IMG/VR virus record: IMGVR_UViG_3300036770_000744
Coordinates: 1-37,961 of that record
Strand: one strand, 5' to 3'
DNA: 37,961 nucleotides
Source of the DNA: a virus
Made by a program: the position numbers and the translations under genes. The notes beneath the pieces are model-generated. The model did no database searches. It had not been told where the DNA came from and worked only from the letters and a program-made list of their open reading frames with translations. Positions 4,674 through 11,121 of this stretch are shown here, in pieces (the first letter of the stretch is position 1; the number at the start of each line of letters is the position of its first letter).

Positions 4674-5374
4674 CCCCAATTTGTGTGTGTTCCACAACCA
4701 ACAAGAAGGGCTTGGAGCTTTTCTTCAAGTCCATGAAGTTGTACCTACCCAAAGACGTGCCGATATACCTTGCAAGCCGTCAGAAACCGCTTCTAAGCCC
4801 CGCACCGTATAAATGGATACCCAACACCTATAAATCGTTCGGAGAGGCTTATAACGCTTGCATGAAGGAGGCGTTTCTTGATGGCCACCAAGAGGTCATC
4901 ATTGCTAACGATGACATAGTGCTAGATCCGACAAGCTATACGTTGCTTCTTGAAGACCGTAAGCAGTTGCAGGCTAAGAATGTAAAGGTAGGCTTCTTGG
5001 GTGCTAGAACCAACATGAGCAGCCTGCACATGAACGTGAGGAATAGGCTGACTGAAGACCACTGGAACGGTATGCAGTGGGCGTCTGAGCAGCTAATTAT
5101 TCAGGTACCTTGGGTTGCCCCTATCTTTGCCTCTGTGGGCATTGATGGCTGGCCGGGCTTCCCGCACTTGAATTGGTATTCAGATAATGTGGCTTGTGAC
5201 GACATGGCCAAGGACGGGTTTGTACACTTCCTGAGCAGGTCTTATGTCCACCATGCTTGCTCTCAAACCATTGGTAGAAGCCAAGAAGCCAATACCAAGA
5301 ATCACAAAGATGCAGAGCCGTGGCTAAAAAACAACAGGCCTGAGTTGCATAAGTTGTACTATGGTGTAAACTAG
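4670..5374 (+). CDS. Glycosyltransferase-like protein (GT-A fold, predicted)
   Basis: The 234-residue product starts with a beta strand P-I-C-V-C-S-T-T-N and carries V-I-I-A-N-D-D-I-V-L with N80-D81-D82 at the place where GT-A enzymes have their DxD metal/nucleotide-sugar site. The order strand, helix, Y-N-A-C-M-K-E-A, then the acidic motif matches family 2-like glycosyltransferases. Later W-P-G-F-P-H-L-N-W-Y-S-D-N and V-H-H-A-C-S could form the acceptor side. ATG 4670 overlaps the zinc-ribbon gene stop; the longer frame from 4535 crosses that gene and is not preferred. Substrate is unknown: DNA bases, virion proteins or host surface glycans are all possible. Confidence 0.6.
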   Translation: MTPICVCSTTNKKGLELFFKSMKLYLPKDVPIYLASRQKPLLSPAPYKWIPNTYKSFGEAYNACMKEAFLDGHQEVIIANDDIVLDPTSYTLLLEDRKQLQAKNVKVGFLGARTNMSSLHMNVRNRLTEDHWNGMQWASEQLIIQVPWVAPIFASVGIDGWPGFPHLNWYSDNVACDDMAKDGFVHFLSRSYVHHACSQTIGRSQEANTKNHKDAEPWLKNNRPELHKLYYGVN

Positions 5375-5386
5375 TAAACGTAGTAT

Positions 5387-5409
5387 CTTCCTAATCTTCG
5401 AAAGGGGTA
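5387..5409 (+). promoter_or_regulatory. Third copy of the TTCCTAATC...AAAGGGG leader element
   Basis: CTTCCTAATC (5387-5396) followed by AAAGGGG (5401-5407) matches TTTCCTAATC at 561-570 and 1694-1703, which also precede AAGGGG and a start codon. Upstream ACGTAGTA (5379-5386) resembles ACGTAG...AGTA before the first copy. It occurs only where a new block begins after a gap, which suggests a promoter-proximal or leader element. Confidence 0.45.
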
Positions 5410-5413
5410 TCAC

Positions 5414-5593
5414 ATGAGTACACAAATGGAGCTTAACGGCGTGACTGAGGTTTACATCTCGGACGCTACACGCACGACTGACAACAGCCGCACATGGCGA
5501 ACAATTCGAATTAAAACCGAAGAAGGCACAGTGCTAGAGCTGTCGCTTTGGGCAAACGATTTCGGATTACCCATCACACTCGGGGAGGACTAA
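5414..5593 (+). CDS. Small hypothetical protein ahead of the recombination genes
   Basis: The 59-residue product begins MSTQMELNGVTEVYISDATR and ends with LWANDFGLPITLGED. It is predicted beta-rich: T-W-R-T-I-R-I-K-T then G-T-V-L-E-L-S-L-W-A. The start has AAAGGGG eight bases upstream plus the repeated leader element. It ends 2 bases before the exonuclease gene, and its last codons contain that gene's ribosome binding site. The family is not recognised. Confidence 0.65.
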   Translation: MSTQMELNGVTEVYISDATRTTDNSRTWRTIRIKTEEGTVLELSLWANDFGLPITLGED

Positions 5594-5595
5594 CA

Positions 5596-6495
5596 ATGGC
5601 ACTTTCAGCACACGACATAGAGATTCGGCCTAACCACATCTGGGCAGGCGATGCAGGGCAGATTGCAGCAGGTAAGGCGGGTGAGGTCTATATGCTTAAA
5701 ACAGGCCAGAAAGAGCCTGAAGACCTTAGCGGCAATGAGGCGGTAGAGATGGGCCTTGTTATGCAAGAACCGATTATGAGGGCTGCAGCAGGGCGTTGGG
5801 GACTGGAGTTTAAGGATGCCGACTACCACTTAATCCATCCACGGCATACGTTCTTAGCTAGTCACTTTGACTACATTAGTAGCGACGGTAAGACCTTATA
5901 CGAGGTCAAAAACCTTGGGCACCACCAGCGCAAACACTACGGAGACTCGGGCAGTGAGCAGGTTTCTGATCGCTACCGTGCCCAATGTATGCATGAACTC
6001 ATTGTCCACCAAGTCGAGAACATCGAGCTTATCGTTTTGTTTGGTGGGCAGGAGTTGTGCAGGTTCCCGCAGACCGTCACAGAGTTAGAGCAAGAGGCGC
6101 ATATACGTGCTATGGCTGAGTTCTGGGCGCAAGTGCAGACCAAGAGCTTTAACCCGCAGACAATGGCAGACGTGGTGAAGGATGTTTACCGGGTTGATGA
6201 CGGTAGTTCTATCGTTGCCAATGCCAGCATTGAGACAGCCTGTATCCAGTTGCAGCAGTTAAAGGCCAAGATGAAGGAGTTTGAAGAGGCTGAGGATGGG
6301 CTGAAAGAGTTTATCCAGAGCTGGATGAAGGAAAAGGCCACCGTGACAGCCTATGACGGTTCTATCTTAGCCACATGGAAGACTGCTAAACCATCTAAGC
6401 GTTTTAGTGCAGAGCTTCTAAAATCAGCCATGCCACAGATTTATGAGCAGTTTGTAGTGGAATCACCCGGTTCACGCCGGTTCCTAATCAAATAA
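5596..6495 (+). CDS. YqaJ-family viral recombinase exonuclease
   Basis: The 299-residue product has the PD-(D/E)XK core of YqaJ/lambda-exonuclease-type alkaline nucleases: an N-terminal E-P-I-M-R-A-A-A-G-R-W-G helix near 57-68, the metal-binding D92 in L-A-S-H-F-D-Y, and Y-E-V-K-N with E103 and K105. A coiled segment follows (about 215-240). These enzymes resect 5' strands of double-stranded DNA so that an annealing protein can load. The partner is the next gene, 10 bases downstream. ATG 5596 with GGGGAGG is chosen; the GTG at 5548 lies inside the preceding gene. Confidence 0.85.
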   Translation: MALSAHDIEIRPNHIWAGDAGQIAAGKAGEVYMLKTGQKEPEDLSGNEAVEMGLVMQEPIMRAAAGRWGLEFKDADYHLIHPRHTFLASHFDYISSDGKTLYEVKNLGHHQRKHYGDSGSEQVSDRYRAQCMHELIVHQVENIELIVLFGGQELCRFPQTVTELEQEAHIRAMAEFWAQVQTKSFNPQTMADVVKDVYRVDDGSSIVANASIETACIQLQQLKAKMKEFEEAEDGLKEFIQSWMKEKATVTAYDGSILATWKTAKPSKRFSAELLKSAMPQIYEQFVVESPGSRRFLIK

Positions 6496-6505
6496 GGGGA
6501 ACATT

Positions 6506-7342
6506 ATGACCAATGTAGTCAGCATGAAAGAAGGGGCGATTCTTGACCCCAAAGTGATCGAATCCATTGTGATGAATGGCGATCTAAGCAAGCTACAGCC
6601 AGCACAGAAAGTGGCGTACTACAACTACAGATGCAGCCAAGCAGGGCTAGACCCCGCTGCCAAGCCATTTGATTTGCTCAAACTCAATGGGAAGGAAATC
6701 TTATATGCCAACGCACAATGCACTCAGCAACTGTGTGCTATCCATAAACTTAGCACCCAAGTCACGCACCGAGAAAAGATGGATGACATATACCTTGTCT
6801 CAGTGCGAGTTACAGGCGCTGACGGTAGACTTTCTGAGAACCAAGGGGCAGTGGCAATTGCACACCTCAAAGGGGACGCCCTTGCCAATGCAGTCCTCAA
6901 AGCGACCACGAAAGCGATTAGGCGTGCAGTCCTCGCCCACTGTGGCCTCGGGATGCTTGACGAAACGGAAGCCGAAACAATCCCAAACGCAAGAATGGAA
7001 CCAATGGTTCAAGTTTCAACACAAGCCGCCCCGTCAATTAGTGAAATCCTTGCAAAGCCTGCCGACGGCATTGCTCTGATGGTGCCGGGTACTGATGAAC
7101 CCTATGCTTATTACGAGACGATGGACAAGTGGGTGGATGCTTTCCTAACCATGTTCGACAAGATTGCAGCCAATAAAAAGATGGACGCAGGCACCAAGCT
7201 GTTAAAAATGTCCGACTTTGAGAAGTGCAATACACGCACCATTCACGAACTCGCTAGGAACCATGAAGGCCTATATTCGGTTTTTTCTGGTGGCGTGGGC
7301 AGTGCGAGAGCTTTTGCCAGTGAAGAAGCAAAAAAGCAGTAG
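6506..7342 (+). CDS. RecT-like single-stranded DNA annealing protein
   Basis: The 278-residue product has the conserved core of phage annealing proteins: Y-R-C-S-Q-A-G-L-D-P (about 42-52), G-K-E-I-L-Y-A-N-A-Q-C-T-Q-Q-L and K-A-T-T-K-A-I-R-R-A-V-L-A-H-C-G-L-G-M-L-D-E-T-E (about 132-155). The TKAIRR...GLG.LDE.E block is typical of RecT-like proteins. After about residue 170 a variable C-terminal part follows. It would pair complementary single strands made by the upstream exonuclease. The last codons are GCA AAA AAG CAG TAG, placing a perfect A-AAA-AAG slippery heptamer in frame (7330-7336); see the next entries. AAGGGG precedes the ATG. Confidence 0.75.
   Translation: MTNVVSMKEGAILDPKVIESIVMNGDLSKLQPAQKVAYYNYRCSQAGLDPAAKPFDLLKLNGKEILYANAQCTQQLCAIHKLSTQVTHREKMDDIYLVSVRVTGADGRLSENQGAVAIAHLKGDALANAVLKATTKAIRRAVLAHCGLGMLDETEAETIPNARMEPMVQVSTQAAPSISEILAKPADGIALMVPGTDEPYAYYETMDKWVDAFLTMFDKIAANKKMDAGTKLLKMSDFEKCNTRTIHELARNHEGLYSVFSGGVGSARAFASEEAKKQ
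7330..7336 (+). promoter_or_regulatory. Putative programmed -1 frameshift site A-AAA-AAG
   Basis: The heptamer is in the correct X-XXY-YYZ phase of the annealing-protein frame, followed by CAG and the TAG stop. A -1 slip enters the frame of the HTH domain, which is open from 7324 with no ATG, GTG or TTG until 7393. Possible downstream structure: CAGTCAGAGT (7369-7378) pairs perfectly with ACTCTGACTG (7408-7417), and GCGG-CAC-CCGC is a short hairpin at 7352-7362. The long stem lies farther away than usual. A read error in the A6 run is the main alternative. Confidence 0.5.
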
Positions 7343-7392
7343 AGCCAGTCGGCGGCACCCGCTTCAGTCAGTCAGAGTTAATCCTTCGCTAC

Positions 7393-7575
7393 ATGGATAA
7401 GGGCCACACTCTGACTGCACTGGAAGCCTTGCAGATGATGGGCGTGTTTAGACTGGCGGCACGCATTGATGATTTGCGTAAGAAGGGTCACAACATCGTG
7501 ACAGAGGAAGTCATAGAGGGCGGTAAGACGTTTGCCCGTTATCATTTAGTGAAAGGAGTTGGACATGGCGTATGA
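7393..7575 (+). CDS. Helix-turn-helix domain protein, probably made as a -1 frameshift extension of the annealing protein
   Basis: From ATG 7393 the frame gives 60 residues with a winged-helix-like domain: T-L-T-A-L-E-A-L-Q-M-M-G-V-F-R-L-A-A-R-I-D-D-L-R-K-K-G-H-N-I followed by T-E-E-V...F-A-R-Y-H-L-V. This matches the phage HTH family with the 'LT..EAL...G..RLA.RI.DLRK.G..I' pattern. The first helix of that family, S-Q-S-E-L-I-L-R-Y-M, is encoded just upstream in the same open frame, but no start codon or ribosome binding site precedes it, and ATG 7393 has none either. A -1 shift at 7330-7336 would give a fusion of about 356 residues. Otherwise it is a truncated HTH protein or uses a non-standard start. 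Confidence 0.7.
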   Translation: MDKGHTLTALEALQMMGVFRLAARIDDLRKKGHNIVTEEVIEGGKTFARYHLVKGVGHGV

Positions 7576-7840
7576 CAGACCACCGGGCACAGGTGCCCTA
7601 TTCGGACAGAGCAAACCTGATGGCAGCAAAGGGCCAGACTGGAAGGGTGAGCTGTTGCTTGACCAAGACTATAAGGCAGGCGACGTACTCAAGATGGCAG
7701 GCTGGATTAAGCAGACCGCTAGAGGGCCGCTTATCAGCCTCAAAGAAGACACTTGGAAGCCAGACCCCAACTATCGTCAGAACCAGCAACCAACGCCTTC
7801 TAAGAGCTTTGATGACATTGACGGGGAAGTCCCTTTTTGA
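7565..7840 (+). CDS. Small single-stranded-DNA-binding-like protein with acidic SSB-type C-terminus
   Basis: The 91-residue product contains W-K-G-E-L-L-L (about 27-33), a short beta-rich core and W-I-K-Q-T-A-R-G-P-L-I-S-L, then a flexible tail ending D-D-I-D-G-E-V-P-F. Bacterial SSB proteins end in D-D-D-I-P-F, the tip that recruits replication and repair partners; this end looks like a variant of it. Together with the exonuclease and annealing genes upstream, a role as ssDNA-binding accessory protein is likely but not proven. ATG 7565 has AAAGGAG at good spacing inside the HTH gene; the TTG at 7559 is less likely. Confidence 0.6.
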   Translation: MAYDRPPGTGALFGQSKPDGSKGPDWKGELLLDQDYKAGDVLKMAGWIKQTARGPLISLKEDTWKPDPNYRQNQQPTPSKSFDDIDGEVPF

Positions 7841-7842
7841 GC

Positions 7843-8802
7843 ATGAATAAGATCGAGTTTGGTGATTGCCGAGAAACCATGCGCCGCTGGAAAGAACAAG
7901 GAATCAAAGCACAGACTTGCGTGACCAGCCCACCCTACTACGGTTTGCGGAACTATGGTCACGATGGGCAGATCGGAATGGAAGAAACACCAGATGAATA
8001 CATCAAGGCAATGGTGGAAGTGTTTCGCTGTGTGTGGGATGTGCTGGAAGATGACGGCACGCTGTGGCTCAACATTGGCGACAGCTACTACAACTACCGA
8101 CCCGGCAAAGGTCAGGCGCTGGTGCAGCAATCAGTTTCAAACAACAGCCAAGACTTGCCGCAGGTATGTGCAAGGCGAGGCAACAAACTCGATGGCCTCA
8201 AGGAAAAGGATTTGATCGGCATACCTTGGATGCTTGCTTTTGCTCTCAGGGCTGACGGATGGTATTTGCGGCAAGACATCATCTGGCACAAACCAAACCC
8301 TATGCCTGAATCTGTGCAAGACCGTTGCACAAAAGCGCATGAGTATATTTTTTTGTTGAGCAAGTCTCAGAAGTATTACTACGATAGTAAATCTATTGCT
8401 GAACCTCATAAGGATGTTTCTGTTCAAAGGTGGGGGAATGGTGGTGAAGACACGATAAATACAAAATACGATAAAGAGACTCCGCAAACATCGGTTGGCA
8501 ATTTAAGAAATGGGAGCAATCCACTGAGGGATGGTGGAGCAAACAAAAGAAGCGTTTGGACGGTTACTACCAAGCCATACGAAGGCGCTCACTTTGCCGT
8601 GTTTCCTACTGACTTGATAGAACCATGTATTCTTGCTGGTGCGACTGCTGGTGGCATTGTCTTAGACCCTTTTATGGGTTCAGGCACTACCGCACAGGTT
8701 GCTCAGAATCTTGGCAGGAAATACCTTGGCTGTGAGTTGAATCCTGATTACAAGCCATTGCAAGAACAGCGTTTAATGCAACAGTCATTGGAGTTTGTGT
8801 AG
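7843..8802 (+). CDS. DNA (N4-cytosine or N6-adenine) methyltransferase, beta class
   Basis: The 319-residue product has catalytic T-S-P-P-Y-Y-G (28-34) near the N-terminus and the S-adenosylmethionine motif D-P-F-M-G-S-G-T-T starting at D275, so motif order is the beta class. The stretch about 185-245 is the probable target-recognition region. The SPPY form suits N4-cytosine or N6-adenine transfer; which base is modified cannot be told. No restriction enzyme of a clear type II pair is beside it, so it is probably an orphan phage enzyme that protects phage DNA. ATG 7843 follows the preceding stop by 2 bases; a TTG at 7837 in frame overlaps it. Confidence 0.85.
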   Translation: MNKIEFGDCRETMRRWKEQGIKAQTCVTSPPYYGLRNYGHDGQIGMEETPDEYIKAMVEVFRCVWDVLEDDGTLWLNIGDSYYNYRPGKGQALVQQSVSNNSQDLPQVCARRGNKLDGLKEKDLIGIPWMLAFALRADGWYLRQDIIWHKPNPMPESVQDRCTKAHEYIFLLSKSQKYYYDSKSIAEPHKDVSVQRWGNGGEDTINTKYDKETPQTSVGNLRNGSNPLRDGGANKRSVWTVTTKPYEGAHFAVFPTDLIEPCILAGATAGGIVLDPFMGSGTTAQVAQNLGRKYLGCELNPDYKPLQEQRLMQQSLEFV

Positions 8803-9164
8803 TGTCTAAACTTGCACGGGACAGAGGGGCGAACTACGAGCGAGAGGTTGCCGCAGCCGTCTTTGATGCGACTGGCATCAAGATCAAGCGCAACCTTCAG
8901 CAGTACCAGACCGCAGAGTTAGGCGACTTAGAGCTTGGCCCCTTCCTCATTGAGTGCAAGCGCAGACGTAAGGTAGCAGTCTACGAATGGATGGAACAGG
9001 CCGACAAAGCATGTGACGCAGATCACATTCCCGTTGTAATTTTTAGGGGGGATGGCAAGAAGAGCATGGTTATGTTCCACCTAGAAGACGCATTGAAGCT
9101 GATGGGCAATGAGTTAACCCCACCTGAGCCAGAGCAGGGAGTTCCCGCAAAAGGAACAGATTAG
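8802..9164 (+). CDS. PD-(D/E)XK-fold nuclease, Holliday-junction-resolvase-like
   Basis: The 120-residue product has the small-resolvase layout: an N-terminal helix R-G-A-N-Y-E-R-E-V-A-A-A-V with E13/E15, then D42 in E-L-G-D-L-E-L and E51-C-K53 in L-I-E-C-K-R-R-R, followed by a helix and strand (P-V-V-I-F-R-G-D-G). This fits Hjc-like or related endonucleases that would resolve branched DNA made by the annealing pathway. The GTG at 8802 overlaps the methyltransferase stop (TAGTG). An alternative is a restriction-like partner of the methyltransferase, but it has no DNA-recognition domain. Confidence 0.7.
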   Translation: MSKLARDRGANYEREVAAAVFDATGIKIKRNLQQYQTAELGDLELGPFLIECKRRRKVAVYEWMEQADKACDADHIPVVIFRGDGKKSMVMFHLEDALKLMGNELTPPEPEQGVPAKGTD

Positions 9165-9219
9165 GACGTTGACGGTGGGCAACGGTTCTGGCACCCACCA
9201 CCTAACATAAGAGGACATC

Positions 9220-10059
9220 ATGCCACGTAAGAAGAAAGAAGCTATACCTACGCTACCTGAAATACGCATACAACTGGCTACACCGATGTATGGTGGGCAG
9301 TGTACCGGGGTCTTTGTTCAATCCCTGCTTGAGCTAACTGGGATGTTAAACAGCCAGAACATACGCCTAGCCTGTGCCTTCATGTTTAACGAGAGCCTTA
9401 TCACTCGGGCAAGAAACAACCTAGCCGACCAGTTTTTGCAGACCGATAACACGCACTTACTCTTCATTGATGCTGACATGAAGTTTCGGGCAATTGACAT
9501 CCTAAACATGATTCTTGCTGACGTGGATGTGATTACCGCCATCTGCCCAAAGAAGGAGATTAACTGGAACACCGTGCGAGAGGCGGCACTGGCAGGCGAG
9601 GAGAACCTTGCCAAGCGCACGGGCAGCTTTGTAGTCAACCTGCTTACTAACACCTCCCATATCTCTGTGCCACAGAACCGGCCTTTCGAGATTGCGGCAG
9701 GCGGCACTGGCATCATGCTAATTAAACGCCGTGTCTTTGATAAGATGAAAAAGCACGTTCCTTTTTTCCGCAACGACATGAGCCACATGCCCGGTGGCAA
9801 GCCTGTCTTCCAGTTCTTTACCGAAAGCATTGATGAGAAGACGGGCCGGTTACTTAGTGAGGATTATCATTTCTGCCACAAATGGCGCTCACTAAAGGGT
9901 AAAGTTTGGGGGGCACCGTGGTGCAAGATTGGGCACTTTGGTAGCTACTTGTTTGAGGGGCAGTTAATCGAAGACGTACCACCACCGGGAGTAAAGAATG
10001 GATCAAGTAATGGGGCTACCAAGCGACGAGGAAAGGTTCAACCACGAAGTGCAAAGTGA
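9220..10059 (+). CDS. GT-A glycosyltransferase-like protein
   Basis: The 279-residue product shows I-Q-L-A-T-P-M-Y-G (17-25), a region R-A-R-N-N-L-A-D-Q-F-L and L-L-F-I-D-A-D-M-K-F with D84-A-D86, the DxD motif that binds metal and nucleotide sugar. E-D-Y-H-F-C near 210 is the usual place of the catalytic base. Family 2-like enzymes of this shape occur in many phages and may modify DNA bases or virion proteins. It is the second such gene in the window; the first (4670) has a different sequence. The C-terminus is basic (K-R-R-G-K-V-Q-P-R). The ATG has AAGAGGA upstream. Confidence 0.75.
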   Translation: MPRKKKEAIPTLPEIRIQLATPMYGGQCTGVFVQSLLELTGMLNSQNIRLACAFMFNESLITRARNNLADQFLQTDNTHLLFIDADMKFRAIDILNMILADVDVITAICPKKEINWNTVREAALAGEENLAKRTGSFVVNLLTNTSHISVPQNRPFEIAAGGTGIMLIKRRVFDKMKKHVPFFRNDMSHMPGGKPVFQFFTESIDEKTGRLLSEDYHFCHKWRSLKGKVWGAPWCKIGHFGSYLFEGQLIEDVPPPGVKNGSSNGATKRRGKVQPRSAK

Positions 10060-10234
10060 ACAAGAATGGGTGCATGACATGCTCGGCACCCCGTGGGCAG
10101 CAGAGGTAGGCAAGGACGGGGTTATGAGGATCATCGACAAGGACGGGGTGTTGGTCTTTAAGATCGACTCCAGAAGCCCTGAGTACGCAGCACTGTCAGC
10201 CGCAGTCATCATTGAGTCTGTGAATGGAGCGTAA
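9998..10234 (+). CDS. Small acidic hypothetical protein
   Basis: The 78-residue product begins MDQVMGLPSDEERFNHEVQS and contains an alternating-strand part: W-A-A-E-V-G-K-D-G-V-M-R-I-I-D-K-D-G-V-L-V-F. It overlaps the glycosyltransferase gene by 62 bases and the following gene by 11, a large overlap that is still credible because GGGAG precedes the ATG and both flanking genes have clear family features. No family is recognised. Confidence 0.55.
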   Translation: MDQVMGLPSDEERFNHEVQSEQEWVHDMLGTPWAAEVGKDGVMRIIDKDGVLVFKIDSRSPEYAALSAAVIIESVNGA

Positions 10235-10712
10235 AGCCTTCGATCAAATTCTCCATGATGAGAATGACACAATAGCTAAGGAGGTTGTCAGGAGCTTCCT
10301 AGAGGCTGTTTGGGGCTACCCTGTCACTGAGGGTGGTCAGTACGACGTAGACCTGCTGATCTATGAGGAGGACACGATCTGTGGCTATGTCGAGGTTGAG
10401 CGTAGGCACAACTGGGATAAGCAGCACTTCCCTTTTGATACGCTTCATATCCCAGAGCGTAAGCGCAAGTTCTTCACGCTCGACCAGCCAAGCCTATTGT
10501 TTGCCGTAAGTAAAGATTGCAAGTGGGCGGTGTTTGTGCCGGGTGAGATTGTTTTGCAGTGCCCAGTCAAGATGCTGGACAACAAGTTCTGCTTTCAAGA
10601 GCCGTTCTTCGTGGTGCCGATTGAATACTGTATGTTGGTTGATCTCGAAAAAAAACCCGACGGGGTAAAAACACCGCCGGGTCAACCCTGTGACTCAGGG
10701 GGGGAGGATTAA
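10224..10712 (+). CDS. PD-(D/E)XK nuclease-like protein
   Basis: The 162-residue product has Y-D-V-D-L-L-I-Y (D41/D43) followed by G-Y-V-E-V-E-R-R (E57/E59), then F-P-F-D-T-L-H-I-P-E-R-K-R-K-F-F and beta strands. This resembles PD-(D/E)XK-like proteins of phages, although the usual lysine is replaced by a Glu/Arg-rich stretch, so activity is uncertain. The C-terminal tail contains the leftward terminator hairpin (10655-10682) within its coding sequence. It ends in a 4-base convergent overlap with the first leftward gene. Confidence 0.6.
   Translation: MERKAFDQILHDENDTIAKEVVRSFLEAVWGYPVTEGGQYDVDLLIYEEDTICGYVEVERRHNWDKQHFPFDTLHIPERKRKFFTLDQPSLLFAVSKDCKWAVFVPGEIVLQCPVKMLDNKFCFQEPFFVVPIEYCMLVDLEKKPDGVKTPPGQPCDSGGED
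10648..10682 (-). terminator. Rho-independent terminator of the leftward late operon
   Basis: On the minus strand ACCCG-G-CGG pairs with CCG-T-CGGGT (5 bp, one mismatch, 3 bp) around a T-rich loop, followed by eight T residues (complement of A at 10648-10655). It lies 27 bases past the stop of the last leftward gene. It sits inside the coding end of the convergent gene at 10224-10712. There is no T-tract for the rightward direction. Confidence 0.8.
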
Positions 10713-10864
10713 CTTTTACGTTTGGCTGTGCGTGCAGACTGCTTGAAAGCCTTTGCAGTAGGGGCACCCTTGGTACCGGGTTTCCTCATTCTCTCGCCAC
10801 TACCGGCAGCGATACGTTTACGTTTGGCGTTAATGTTTGAATAGAGTCCACGTTTTACCGACAT
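10709..10864 (-). CDS. Small highly basic phage protein
   Basis: The 51-residue product begins MSVKRGLYSNINAKRKRIAA and contains G-S-G-E-R-M-R-K-P-G-T-K-G-A-P-T-A-K-A-F. The pattern 'GLY.NI.AKR.RI..GSGE.MR..G.KGAPT..AF' is common among small virion-cluster proteins of aquatic phages. Its strong positive charge suggests it binds DNA, RNA or the capsid interior. It is the last gene of the leftward operon and overlaps the upstream gene by 10 bases. Confidence 0.75.
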   Translation of the reverse strand: MSVKRGLYSNINAKRKRIAAGSGERMRKPGTKGAPTAKAFKQSARTAKRKS

Positions 10865-11121
10865 TTCCATCTCCTTAGCGATGCTCTAGCCCGTGTAGCA
10901 GGGCCTTTGGCTTTGGCAACAACGCCACGCATACGGGCACAAAACGACTTCTTACGCCCTTCATCCTTCTTTGTCTTGGGATTGGGGGCAGGTGCCTTGA
11001 GCTTGCTGCCTGTCGCTCTATTGTACTTGGCACGGCCCTTGGCTGTTAAGCCAGCACCCTGCTTTACGGAGAGCTTTTCACCCCGTCCAAGTGATAAAGA
11101 GACACCTTTCTTCTCAGCCAT
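10855..11121 (-). CDS. Basic phage protein, DUF6321-like
   Basis: The 88-residue product contains G-V-S-L-S-L-G-R-G-E-K-L (5-16), Q-G-A-G-L-T-A-K-G-R-A-K-Y-N-R, and K-S-F-C-A-R-M-R-G-V-V...A-S-L-R-R-W-K-C. This matches the uncharacterised family with 'LT.KGR.KYNRATGS.LK.P...' and a C-terminal 'SFCARM.GV', found next to lysis and virion genes in aquatic phages. It is very Lys/Arg rich, so nucleic-acid binding is likely. It begins one base from the endolysin stop. Confidence 0.75.
   Translation of the reverse strand: MAEKKGVSLSLGRGEKLSVKQGAGLTAKGRAKYNRATGSKLKAPAPNPKTKKDEGRKKSFCARMRGVVAKAKGPATRARASLRRWKCR

Noticed and set aside
9174-9199. Hairpin GGTGGG...CCCACC ahead of the second glycosyltransferase
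   Set aside because: Only 6 bp of stem with a 14-base loop and no T-tract; too weak to call a terminator.
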